From: Adiantum capillus-veneris
Taxonomy: Eukaryota > Streptophyta > Polypodiopsida > Polypodiales > Pteridaceae
Length of the DNA: 64,000 nucleotides
Reading direction: 5' to 3'
Assembly: GCA_014529385.2 (NCBI GenBank)
Contig: CM043952.1
Coordinates: 154,393,557-154,457,556 of the forward strand
A program made the position numbers and the translations under genes. Position 1 is the first letter of the stretch; the number at the start of each line of letters is the position of its first letter. The notes beneath the pieces are model-generated. The model did not search any database. It saw only the letters and a list, made by a program, of their open reading frames with translations, and was not told the origin of the DNA. Shown here piece by piece: positions 46,511-56,379 of this stretch.

Positions 46511-47880
46511 TGTTGTCTAATATCATGGGAAGCTTTATAGTGCTCACAAAAATACAAGTTGTTACTCAATTATGCCCTCGTACTATTGGTTTCATACAGT
46601 CATAGTATATCTAGCCATGATAGGTATGGAATATGCCAAGTTCAAGAACCATGATTGTATCCTAACTCAACTAGACCGTGACAAGGCATATGATAGGATT
46701 TCATGGTCATTTGTGCAAAAAACGTTGCCGGATCTAAGGTTTGGACCACGAATGTGTCACGTTGTCAATACTCTTGGAGAAGGAAGCTCCTCCGAGCTGA
46801 TTTTCAACTCAAGAAGATTTGGAGGCTTTGATGTCAAGAGATCAATTTGTCAAGGGTGCCCTTTAGCCCCGCTTTGGTTTGCCGCCTGTACACACCCTCT
46901 TATTGTAATGTTTGATCAAGCCGCTACTAGATGGGAAAATTCAAGGGTTGCAATTCCAAAATGGCAAGCAAGTACTTATCAAGATTTTCATAGATGACTC
47001 ACTAGTTTTTCTCCAAGCGAATGGACAGAATGCTAGGCAAGCCTTGGAGATTGTCCATGTGTTTTCCATGAAAGATGATAGCTTTGATTCTTCATGATGG
47101 ACTGGTGAGGTTGTGAAGAGAGGCGATATCTTTTGACACCTGGGGGCGCCCGTTGGGGAAGGTATTACTCACAAGACTGATTTTGACTAGGTTCAAGGAA
47201 AAATTAAAAAGAAAATAAAGCAGTGGGTATTCATCCTAATTCCATTCCATTGTAGAGCTATGATTATTAAGACCTTCTTCATCTCGTATATAAGCTTCAT
47301 CTCACCTCTTCTACAACTGTCTCAAAAATTGGAACTCCTTTTTGATTCCAATCAAGGAAGTTTTGTGGAGAAATAAATTGACTGCTACAAATCCGTGGCA
47401 ATGGGGTAAGTGAGCGAGCATCGCAAAACCAAAAGCTCAAGGGGGGCTGGCATTATTGACCATATCACTCTCGACCTGGCTTTATGTGTAAAAAAAATTT
47501 GCACCCTTGCCAGTGTTGATGAGAGTTGGGCTGTCATGGCTAGGGAAATGATAATAGAAACCCGCGTGAGATCTAAAGGGGGTTTGTGATCAAGCCTCAA
47601 CTTCCAAATTAGGCTTCTTCCCTCCTCCAATGTGAAGACTCAAGTAGGTGGATTTATTGGAAAGTTTATTGAAAAATGTAGTGATAGCCGTTTTTTGGCT
47701 ATTCAAAATTTCCATAGTGAGCTACCTCGCCCTATCAAATCACTCAAACACTGCGGTTATCCTCACCATTTCACTGTACATAGGTGTGTGTGAGTTAGGG
47801 GACTTTTCTCATATCTCTTTAAAAACCCTTAATTAGCTAGTCACTGTGCTAGTTGAGCTAAGTAATAATAAAACAAAAAA
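46511..47880 (+). pseudogene. second plant L1 LINE fragment (RT part and possible 3' end)
   Basis: The frame 46572-46997 contains 'ILTQLDRDKAYDRISWSFV', 'GEGSSSELIFN' and 'SICQGCPLAPLWF', L1 RT motifs. After a frame change, 'FIDDSLVFLQANG' (47000) is the active-site region (F-I-D-D). The thumb follows in pieces ('IKKKIKQWVF', 'FISYISFISPLLQLSQK') to about 47350. The endonuclease and ORF1 are absent, so it is 5'-truncated, as is common for LINEs. A poly-A-like stretch at 47866-47882 ('aataataaaac' then A9) may be its tail. It is related to, but distinct from, the copy at 35-39 kb. Confidence 0.8.
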
Positions 47881-47882
47881 AA

Positions 47883-48100
47883 AGTATATTATGGCCTCTG
47901 TGTGTAAATATTCATTGTATATAGGGCCTAAATATCGGGATTTTTTATAACTATTTTGGTATTTTATTTAAATATTTATACCTAGGTGTGTGTTTTATTA
48001 GGCTATGCATGCCTTCTTTTATCCTCTTGCACCATAAGTATATTTTTGTTGCCAATGTGTACATTCTCTATCTCATAAATATTTTTTCTTTTACACAAAT
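47883..48100. other. unassigned spacer
   Basis: AT-rich, no gene or repeat recognised. The left inversion breakpoint of the next element lies near its right end. Confidence 0.3.
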
Positions 48101-49451
48101 CAACTCCACATTTTTATCCTCATCCTTGTGAAAACAAAAAAAACGACTCTCTTTTACCTTTCTCCTAGTGCTAAATGCCTTTGTTAAATCCCTCCTAACT
48201 TATGGACATAATGCAAGAAACTGAGGCCATGAGATATCAGAGCCTTTACCTCTCATGTCTTCCAACACGTTGTATGGAGCCATCCCATGTCCAAGAGGGA
48301 AATCCTAGAGGTTGATACACCGTCGAGTCCTCTTGGCTTCTTTGGTCTCTTTCGCCTTTTTTCTCGTCCATGATCACTTTGTGACGTGACTCCTTCTTTC
48401 TCCTTACCTTTTCCCAAGCCACGCTTGATACCATTTTCTTCCATATCAACCTCATTTGAATTCGTCTCTTGTACCACATGCACATTTAGATTTGGCAAAG
48501 GTGGAACTCCTTCCACTCCTCGTGGAGGTTGTCTTGCCCCATTTTGTCTTTACAGAAGCATAGGTTGTTGACTAGTTCCTTCCCTTGCATTCATCACTGG
48601 ATAATTCAAGCTAGGTCTCCTTGGCCCCCCACAGAGCCAAGGACAATTAAACATCCCATGTCTAGATTCTTCGCAATTTCAACATTGCAGAAGTCGCCTA
48701 GGTCGTAGATCTAGCTCCTCAGCTTTCTTTGTTTGTCCCTTGGGACCTAGGGCTTGTGCAAGATGAATTGAAAGGTTTCTCAAGGATTTATCTAAATTTT
48801 CAATCACCTCAGTTGTTACCTCAGGAATCTCTCTAGATATTGATGCTTGCAATTTTCCTTTGGGTCTAGGAGCGTCTATTTAAAGTACCTCTTTCCTTAG
48901 GCACTTGAGTTTTCTATATTTCTCAACGGAGCTAGTTTCAGTTGTATCAAAGGTAGCAGGTGCACCCACCTCAACTTTTTTCTTGAGTGTGGGAAAGAGA
49001 CCAGCTATGAACCTCTCCTTCTTAAGGAACTAGGAACATTTCTCACCCACACAACCCAAAGAGGTAGAAACTCTTGTTTGTACATGTAGTAGTCATCTAA
49101 ATCTTTTTGCTTGTGAGAAACGATGTCTTGCCATAGATTTTATGTGTTTTTTGGATCAAAGAAGTATCACTTGAAATGATCGATGACTTCCTTATAGTTT
49201 TTCTTAACCTGAGATGGAGAGTCAAACCAAGTGCTAGCATCTTTCCTAAGGACCACTTCAAGAATTTTAAAGAATTTATCATCTCCTATCACTGTCTTTA
49301 TGCGGCAAGCCACTTTGAAATTTGCTAGAAATAGCTCAGCATCCTCGCCATGCTCTCCAAAGAACAGAGGATATCCTGACATTTGGCGTTGGGCCTCCAT
49401 TGAATCAATTTCAAAGTGACAAAACTTCTTTTCAATAAATGATTTACACAA
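48100..49451 (-). pseudogene. Tat gag and protease linker (inverted half), broken
   Basis: Read right to left from 49451. 'GEDAELFLANFKVACRI' and 'ASTWFDSPSQVKKNYKEV' match the capsid start of the gag at 24085-24942. After a stop come 'SHKQKDLDDYYMYKQEFLPLW' and, with stops, the rest of the capsid. The zinc knuckle near 48690-48650 reads C-stop-N-C-E-E-S-R-H-G-M-F-N-C, with a stop where the relative has Trp. A charged linker and a block equivalent to 'ISWPQ' and 'VRR' follow near 48200. The coding similarity fades at about 48.1 kb, where the plus-strand flank begins. The remainder of the protein continues on the plus strand at 52087. Confidence 0.8.
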
Positions 49452-49489
49452 TAATGTTTTCTAAATTGCGATCTATTCTACAACAAAAT

Positions 49490-49690
49490 AAAAACATGCA
49501 CATAAAATGATCTATGATAGTCAGCAGGATGACAGGGTTTGGTGATACAAGAATTTCTCCTACTCTTTGGGCACCAAACAAGAACACCATACGTTGTTGA
49601 AAATAGATATTCTACTAATTGCAACGTTTATTCTAATGTGTGGAGTGAAATGAAAGGAAAAAACCTATATTCCTGGGCCATTATATATGG
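49490..49690 (-). pseudogene. leader ORF Y counterpart, broken
   Basis: On the minus strand, 'FQQRMVFLFGAQRVGEIL' and 'SPNPVILLTII' align with the small frame at 25324-25539 ('FFQQRIVFMFGTERLREIL', 'SPNPIILPII'). Its N-terminal part is frame-shifted and carries stops. In this locus it lies next to gag, whereas in the other locus it lies next to the primer site. Confidence 0.5.
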
Positions 49691-49724
49691 TCCATGCATG
49701 ACCTAATTCTTAAAACAAAACAAA

Positions 49725-49930
49725 AATATAGACATCCAAACTAAGGTCATACCTAATGAGAGGCAAAATAAAAGGATTTATTGAAGCGTTTATCTCAGAT
49801 AACCACCTAAGAGGACCTAAAATTCTACGAATTACATGTTGAAATTGCAACTTAGTACTAGCAATGATGTGTACCTTTTGACTTGCAATGGGAATGAAAG
49901 GATCACATTAATTCTCGTGATTCATGCAAA
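49725..49930 (-). pseudogene. leader ORF X counterpart, with one early stop
   Basis: On the minus strand it begins MNHEN, then a TAA at codon 6. It continues with 'PFIPIASQKVHIIASTKLQF', 'IRRILG' and 'EINASINPFILPLIRYDL', ending 'LDVYIFVLF'. This aligns closely with the frame at 25028-25240 along its full length. It lies between the primer site and the Y counterpart. Confidence 0.55.
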
Positions 49931-49981
49931 CTACTTGACTATTCTAAATGTTGAACCTACACAAAAGCATACACAAGTCGT

Positions 49982-49997
49982 CCTTAGTGGGGGCAAA
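49982..49997 (-). promoter_or_regulatory. decayed primer-binding site
   Basis: The minus strand reads 'ttttgcccccactaagg', close to 'tggtgcccccactgagg' of the other Tat elements. It lies four bases inside the LTR edge at 50002. Confidence 0.6.
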
Positions 49998-50001
49998 AAA
50001 A

Positions 50002-51906
50002 TGAGGCGGTCTGGGACGGGCAACAAGAGAGGCAATCTCTAAACACCCCTCAAGGCTCCTGTGCTGCTCAATTGGGGTTTGGACAAACACAAGCAAAAAA
50101 CAACAACAACAAACCCACGGCCAAACAAGTGAAGGGACACCACCTAGTTATACAACAAACTAGGATGCAAAAGAGGAGAATCCATGAGAAATACAAGAGA
50201 GAATTAAGGATACACTATCACTAATATCAATGCTACAAATACACACACCAAACACAAAGAGATAGAGAGATAAAGAGATAGTTTTGTGCAAGAATTTACC
50301 TTCAATATAATGAATTGACGCGGGTGTATAAACAACTTGGAAGAGAGTCAAGAGACACAATTAAGTTTGATGATATGTTAGGGTTATGGGAACCCTCTCA
50401 CCATACAACCCTCTTATAATGTTTTCCAAAAAAACAAAACAAACACATGAGCTCTTGAGTCACATACAAGAAAATACTATAAAAGAATCTCAAAATGAGA
50501 ACGCGTCACCTTAAACCAAACAAGATGAGGTTTCCAAGCATGAATTAGAGAGAGTCAAGAGATTTTTGAACAGTGGTTGCACCCAAATTATTGATTTCAT
50601 TGATGTGCAAGAGTAGGTATAACTTTGATTGGAAGTGATGAATCACTCACTCCCTTGCAATGCTACAACTAGCTCAAGAAGCTTTCATATACACCACAAG
50701 TAATGGTATATATAGAGCTCACACTCTCTACCTACAAGTAAGATGGATAATGGCATGCTCAAATTAGTGAGCAATAGTGTAGAGATCATGCCCTTTACAA
50801 AGGGAAAAGGGCTCTATTTATAGGTTTTTGGGAGCCTTGATTAGGACAAAACCTAATCAATTTTATTGTCAATACAAAAGATTATGAAACATTTTTTATT
50901 TTCAAAATGGAAGTGGGTCTTCCTTATCCCTTAAGTCACATGGATGTGGGCTCCAAGGGAAAGAATTATTGAGAGTAAATGGAGAGAGAGGTGAGTAATT
51001 TGGAGGTGCGTACTCTAGTAGATAGTAGAGGGTGCAATTTACCAGAAGGATTAGTCATTAGTGTTAGTAGTTTGTAGTTAGTAGGATGGGTGAAATTACA
51101 TAGCAGATACATTCAAGGAGCATTACATTATTTGTAAAATGATAAAAAGTAAGATAAGGATGAGAATATACACAATTTGATGGAAACCACAAGATGAAAA
51201 GGGAATTTTTCACCTATCTCCTCAAGTGAATGAAGCGATTGTAGAACTCTGTCGGTGTAGTTCTTGTGACCATGGAGAAGTTGAATTTTCCATTATCAAT
51301 CTCCTCCTTTTGTAGAGCTTGATCTTGGTTATTTAATGATCTTTTCTCTTTTTGTGAAAGGATGAAGAGGTTATGGTAATATAAGTTTGATTCTAGAGAG
51401 AGAAATTGAACTATAGGTGTGTAGAGATGATAATTTTTGAGCTATGGAGTAAGGGAGAGATGAAAATGGTAAAGAAGATAAAAGAAACCATGAAATTTGC
51501 AGGTTTGAGTGAGGGATGGAGAGGAATGAGTGTGTGTGTGCGTGTGTGTGTGTAGAAGTGTGAAGAGAGGTGAGAGAAGACTAGGGTGACTTGTGAGAAA
51601 AAATGGGTAGACTAGGGTCCACCATAAAACTCATATCTCACCAATGGTAATTCCATAACTTATTCAAAAAATTGAGATGATTATTCAGCTTGTGGACTAC
51701 ATTTTGTTTGTTGGTCACTTCTTCAAATTTGAAGCAGAGATAGGTGCCAAAAATCTCACCAAAAAGCCTGTTTTGTATTCTTGCAAAAATCTTTTAGTGG
51801 CCCCCTCCTTTGTTGATTTTTCACAATGCATCCAAGAGTGAGCCCCTCCTTTGTCATATCATGATACAAAGTATCCAAATTATCTTTACACATGCATGGA
51901 GGAGTA
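50002..51906 (-). repeat. 5' LTR of the inverted Tat half
   Basis: The minus-strand LTR ends '...cctca' beside the primer site. A minus-strand TATA box (cctataaatagagc) lies at 50811-50824. The outer end is placed near 51906 from length (about 1.9 kb) and a 'ccatgcatg' block that recurs near the start of the LTR at 19681. The exact edge is uncertain. Confidence 0.6.
50811..50824 (-). promoter_or_regulatory. TATA box of the inverted LTR
   Basis: The minus strand reads 'cctataaatagagc', preceded by AT-rich sequence and followed by pyrimidine-rich sequence. Confidence 0.55.
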
Positions 51907-52086
51907 TTATTGGTGAATAAAGAAATATATACATGGTGGGACTAGTGTATGGACTATTCATGGATTTTAGCTTAATAAGCACATGGTGTTAGAATAATGG
52001 GTATATAATGAAAAAATATAGAAGATAATGGATATGAAAAAAGATATTGGAATCATATGATATGGTCTCTCTTTTGTATTTCCTAG

Positions 52087-53240
52087 TGAAAAAAATAGCA
52101 TAAGCTTGAATGAATGAAGACATTACATTGGTGCTAGATTGTTACATCAAAGGAAGGTTAGCTAGGAAAGGTCTAGTGGATGGGGGTGCACAAATTTGCA
52201 TCATGACAGAGGGACTCATGCAGAGACTACGCATGCACATCCATGAGACACTTGGAATCAAAGTAAAAATGGAAAACAATAGCAAGGCTAGGTGTGTAAG
52301 CATTTCGAATTAAGAAGGCAATGGATTTCTATGTTATGTCTACCAAAATTAAGGTTACCCATTTATTCCAGGAAGACCATGGCTAATGAAAATGCAACCT
52401 TTGTAGGATTGGGAAAGTGGAAAGTTGATTTGCAGGAATGAAAATCATAAGAAGGTTGTATTTGACATGAAGGAGAAACACCAAGAGGAGCTCCATGAAG
52501 CATCATCGCAAAGTGAGATGGGGGAAGATTGGACTGATAGCACTTCAGAAGAAGAAAGTAGTGGCAGCATTACTAAAGAGGAGTCTTCCATCAAAGTCAT
52601 GGGGGTAAGGTTTAAACCAAGTGACCAAGAGACCTCTTGCCCAGGTTTGGAAGAGGTAGGTCCTCAAGAGAACCAAGGTGTACAAGATGAAGGAATGTTA
52701 GAAGGTATGTTTTCTACTACAACACTTACAAAAGACAAAAGAGATCAGTTCAAATGTGTGCTAAGGAAGTTTCCTAGGCTTTTTGCTAAAGACTACAGAG
52801 ATGTGCGTGGAGTAGATGTTGTTCAACACAAGATTGAGTTAAAGCCGGAGGCCACACCTAAGGCTCAGAATCTACGAATGCTAGGAGTCATCAAGGAGCA
52901 TGCTCTACTCAAGGAGGTAAGGAAGCTCCTAGTAGTAGGTTTCATTTATCTAGTGGAGAATTCAGAGTGGGTCTATCTCGTTGTTGTCACTCCCAAGAAG
53001 AATGGCAAGCGGAGGGTGTGTGTGGATTATCGTCCACTCAATGAGGAGACAAAAAGAGATCAATATCCCCTCCCATTTCAGGATGAGATACTAAATGAGG
53101 TAGTTGGTCATGAGAAGTACACTGTGTGTGATTACTCAGGTTACTTTCAAATAGGGACTAGATTGGAGAATCAATTGAAACAACCTTCATCACTCCTTGG
53201 GGTTGTTATGCTTTTAGAATCATGCCATTTGGCTTGACAA
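52087..53240 (+). pseudogene. Tat pol part 1: protease and RT N-terminal half, broken
   Basis: The protease core ('LDCYIKGRL', 'LVDGGAQICIMTE') runs to a stop near 52313. A degraded stretch retains 'GRPWLMKM'. The frame 52425-53237 then carries an acidic linker, 'FPRLFAKDYRDVRGVDVVQHKIELK', 'PKKNGKRRVCVDYRPLNEETKRDQYPLPFQDEIL' in part, and 'VCDYSGYFQI', where one residue is missing relative to DGYSGYF. A frameshift at about 53175 leads into the next segment. Homologous to the reverse-strand pol at 21850-23937 but clearly diverged. Upstream coding sequence is found inverted at 48.1-49.4 kb. Confidence 0.85.
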
Positions 53241-54340
53241 ATGCTCCTACAACTTTCCAACGTTTCATGAACATGGTGTTTCAAGTGTTCTTTGGAAAGT
53301 CAATTAGGGTATTCATTGATGATTTCTAAATTTGTAACTCAAAATCATTGCATCTAAAAAGGGTAGAAGAAGAATTGAAGAAGCTCTATGACATGGGAGG
53401 TCAACTCAACCCCTACAAGTGCCACATTGGTGAGGATCAAGTGATCTTGCTTGGTCCCAAAGTTTCTTACAAAGGCATCGAGGTGGATCCTTCAAAGGCA
53501 AAGGCTCTTATTGAGCTACCATCACCCAAGAGTCTTAAGGAGGTCATCTCATTCGTTCAAAAGGTGAAGTATATGTCATGCTTCATTCACATAGCCTCAA
53601 AGTTCCTTCACCCTTTGCAAAAGTTGACACAACAAGTAGAATTTGCATGGTCTGATGAGCTTGAAGAGTACTTTTGTAACATTAAAGTCATTTTTGTCAG
53701 AGCTACCAATACTCATGCCTCCTTGTTGGGAGTACACATTCTTTGTTAGCTCTAGTGTTGTGGGTAGGAAACAATTGGTGCAGTTTTATTACAACAAGAT
53801 CACCACAGTACCAGGATGAGACCCATCTACTTTGCTAGTAGGTTCATGAATGCTTTGGAGAGAGGCTACACGGAAGCAGAACTCATGATGCTTGCTCTCA
53901 TGTTTGCGGTGAGAAAGTTTAGATTCTACTGCTACCAAAACCTTTTGTAATTCTCACTGCAAAAAAAAATTTCCCTTGGGTGTCATCTCAAATGAATCTT
54001 AGTACTAGGATCTCAAAGTGGATTATGGAATTGCAAGAATTCCAATACTCTTTCAAGGTAGAAGATAGTGTGCGTGCACAATAGGATACATGAGAAGGAG
54101 ATTTAAAGTAAAGACCCTACCATTGTCACCACCTGGTTCTTTGATGGTGCTTTTCGATGAGCCACAGGAAAAGCAGGGGGAGGGCTAGTGTTGCTCAACC
54201 CAAGTAGAGAGGTGGTCATGAAAGAGAAGGTTAATCTACCAGGTTTAACTAGCAACAACGAAGCAAAATATGACACACTATTGCACGGCTTAAAGATGTG
54301 CATTAGCAAGGTATACAACGTCTCATGGTAAAGGGGGATA
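53175..54340 (+). pseudogene. Tat pol part 2: RT C-terminal half and two RNase H domains, broken
   Basis: 'PWGCYAFRIMPFGLTNAPTTF' in part, then the active site 'FIDDF' followed by a TAA (near 53328). The thumb follows at 53348-53749 ('GGQLNPYKCHIGEDQVILLG'). The first RNase H reads in pieces: 'GAVLLQQDH', 'RPIYFASRFMNALERGYTEAEL'. A second, archaeal-like RNase H follows at 54121-54310: 'TTWFFDGAF', 'GGGLVLLNPSREVV' and 'LTSNNEAKYDTLLHGLKM', with a TGA after FDGAFR. Two RNase H domains in tandem identify the Tat group of Ty3 elements (family knowledge). Stops and frame changes make it inactive. Confidence 0.82.
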
Positions 54341-54379
54341 CACATCTCATTGTGAAGAAGATTTTAGGCATTTGGACAC

Positions 54380-55165
54380 GCAATAATGAAAGCCTAAGGA
54401 CAAAAGTTTATGCCATTTGAAGAAGTGCAACTATATCATATTCCTAGGAAACAAAATGAAGATGCACATTTACTTTCACAACAAGCAGTTACATAGTTGA
54501 GAAAGAAGTACAAGTCATCATGGTGGCAACAGCTGTCAACAAGTAACCGAGATACCAAGGATTGGAGTCATTGGCTCCCATTATTGGCTACATTTTGGAG
54601 GGCGATTTTCCACAAGATTTCAAAAAAAGCTCAGAAGAGTAAACTCATGAAGAAGGCAAGTGTCTATCTCTTCCTAGAAGGCTCCCTCTATCAAAGAGGG
54701 AAGGATCAAGTGTGCAGAAGAGTACCAACTATTGAGGAAATTCTAGCCATTCTAAAAGGTTTGCATGAGGAAGCATGTGGTGGTCATTTTGCCAAAGACT
54801 TAACTGTGAAGAAGATTTTTCTTGTGGGGTATGTTTGGCCAAGATTGCATGTGGATGTCCAGCATTGGTGTAAAAGATGTTACATCTGTCAGGTAAATGG
54901 AAATAGAAGATTGGTCCATGGTCCAGTCCATGGTCCAAGGCAGATCGTGCTTGCAAATGGACCCTTTGAAAAGTGAGGCATTGACGCTATGGGTCCTCTG
55001 CCTAGAACAAAAAATGGTAAACTCTAATGTTATTCTAGTGGATATAGATTACATGACTAGGTGGGTAGAGCCTTAAAGTGTGGCAATGGTAAATAAGAAA
55101 GGGTGAAAGCATGTATAGGTGGATCGCTTTTGCCACTATATAGTATATGGTTTTTGGGGTTGAGA
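54380..55165 (+). pseudogene. Tat pol part 3: integrase N-terminal zinc-binding domain and start of the core
   Basis: The frame 54497-54976 shows the H2C2 zinc-binding module 'LHEEACGGHFAKDLTVKKI', 'GYVWPRLHVDVQHWCKRCYICQ'. After TGA 54974-54976 come 'GIDAMGPLPRTKNGK', with the first catalytic Asp region of the integrase core, then a stop and faint similarity ('FCHYIVYGFWG') to about 55165. Thereafter the sequence changes to the leader of the next locus. The rest of the integrase and the 3' LTR are lost at this junction. Confidence 0.8.
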
Positions 55166-55299
55166 AAATGGATGGTTTAGGCGTTTGAAACAGTGGGATT
55201 AAATTCAAAATTTATGGAAAAAAAAAGGTTAAAATTTGATGTGTACTAAGTGAAAGCGCTTACTGGTTAATGATCACCTCGAGGTACTTTCAAGCACTT

Positions 55300-55538
55300 A
55301 ATGCAAATATTCTCTCGAGTCTCGTCCCTCCCACTCTGTCTCGCTCGTTCCTCCCCCCTCTCTCTGTCTCACCCGCGCCATTCAGGTTTCTGATTCCCTC
55401 TTTCCTCCCTCCTTTGCGTTTCTCTGTTAGCCGAAGCAACAAGCAGCAACATCACAACAACAGCAAGCAAATTCAGGAGGAGTACTTTTTGCTGGGCTGG
55501 TCATCAACTTCAGTAAAAATCCCCTGCAGCAGCAACAG
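55300..55538 (+). promoter_or_regulatory. pyrimidine-rich 5' leader exon of the coiled-coil/RING-like gene
   Basis: A CT-rich stretch (55318-55430) followed by a CAA/CAG-rich segment, ending at a good donor 'caacag|gtatgt' (55538/55539). The intron runs to 'ttttcaag|atgaag' at 56095, so the ATG opens exon 2. The leader is therefore non-coding. The promoter is presumably just upstream of 55300, but no convincing TATA box is seen. Confidence 0.5.
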
Positions 55539-55688
55539 GTATGTGGCATCATGTAGCTTGAAGCATTCTATCTCAAATGTTGGTTGAATTTGAATGTGGC
55601 TGGTTTTCCTAGGTAGCATTTCTAGGTAGCATTGATCCATGTTTTAACATGCTTCATGCAGATGTAGAAGCGATGTATGCTTGTCTCT

Positions 55689-55706
55689 GAATGTGTGGCA
55701 AGATAA
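55689..55706. repeat. SINE target-site duplication, left
   Basis: 'gaatgtgtggcaagataa', repeated exactly at 55828-55845. Confidence 0.92.
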
Positions 55707-55827
55707 CCAAAGAGGACTTGGCCTAGTGGTTAAAGTGAATGGGTGGGTGCGTAAGGACCCAGGTTCAACCCTGGCGATATGGTCTGCCCTCTGTTGGGGA
55801 GGGTATTGCAAAAAAAACAAAAAAAAA
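55707..55827 (+). mobile_element. tRNA-derived SINE with target-site duplications
   Basis: A 121-bp insertion. The head has an RNA polymerase III A box ('tggcctagtgg') and B box ('ggttcaaccct'), and the tail is A-rich (aaaaaaaacaaaaaaaa). The 18-bp flanks 'gaatgtgtggcaagataa' are identical at 55689-55706 and 55828-55845. It lies in the first intron of the gene starting at 56096, in sense orientation. Identical flanks indicate a recent insertion. Confidence 0.93.
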
Positions 55828-55845
55828 GAATGTGTGGCAAGATAA
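55828..55845. repeat. SINE target-site duplication, right
   Basis: Exact copy of 55689-55706, directly after the A-rich tail. Confidence 0.92.
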
Positions 55846-55849
55846 TCAT

Positions 55850-56275
55850 GGATTGTAACTATTAATGATGCATGTGTGAGTTTAGAATTTATTTCTGAAA
55901 TGTATATGCATTGTGCACATCTGATTGATCACCCTTGTGAATACTTTTTATAAAATTGCATGATGCAGCTTGAAGCATGAATGCAGATTTTATCAACTGT
56001 GTGTGCATGCTTATACGAATGCATCATGCAGGTTCAAGCATGAATGCATTTAACTATTGATGTTGTATCTATGTGGCATTTGTGATTTTTTCAAGATGAA
56101 GAACCAGTCTACAAAAGGACCTTCAGACTCTGACAAGGGTACACCTAGGAAGGGAAAGAGCTCTATGCAGGAATCACCTATCAAAACAGGTTAGATGCAT
56201 CATGCATGCATTTCTAAAATTGGTTTTATGTCTTGTAAAATTTTTGAATTTTTTGCACATGCATGCTACAAAAAG
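55850..56275. repeat. short palindromic ATGCATGATGCA-type repeats in introns 1 and 2
   Basis: Variants of 'gcatgatgcagcttgaagcatgaatgca' in pieces: 'gcatgatgcag' plus 'aagcatgaatgca' near 55965, 'gcatcatgcag' plus 'aagcatgaatgca' near 56025, and 'gatgcatcatgcatgcat' near 56192. Earlier variants lie near 55548 and 55650. A different motif from the accact/agtggt family. Confidence 0.55.
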
Positions 56276-56379
56276 AACTTCCGAGTCCCCCAAGGGTACA
56301 CCTAAGAAGAAAAATGTTCAGCAGGTTAGATGCAGGTATTTCCCCCATGGATTCAATTAAAGTGTTGCTTTATTAGGAA

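Larger units (their letters stand above)
48100..55165. mobile_element. Tat-type Ty3 element with its 5' half inverted
   Basis: The minus strand carries LTR (about 51906 to 50002), primer site, two small leader frames, gag and the first part of the protease linker, ending near 48.1 kb. The plus strand carries the protease core, RT, two RNase H domains and the integrase start (52087 to about 55165). The two halves do not overlap in domain content and meet at the same place in the protein. One inversion of about 4 kb inside a single element explains this best. Integrase C-terminus and 3' LTR are missing at the junction with the 55-64 kb locus. Confidence 0.7.

Noticed and set aside
55270-55587. 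Open frame across the CT-rich leader as a protein start
   Set aside because: It reads through a good splice donor at 55538 and has Ser/Leu/Pro composition from the CT tract. The ATG at 56096 after the intron is a better start.
55711-55790. A functional tRNA gene
   Set aside because: A and B boxes are present, but the cloverleaf is not evident. The A tail and target duplications show a SINE.
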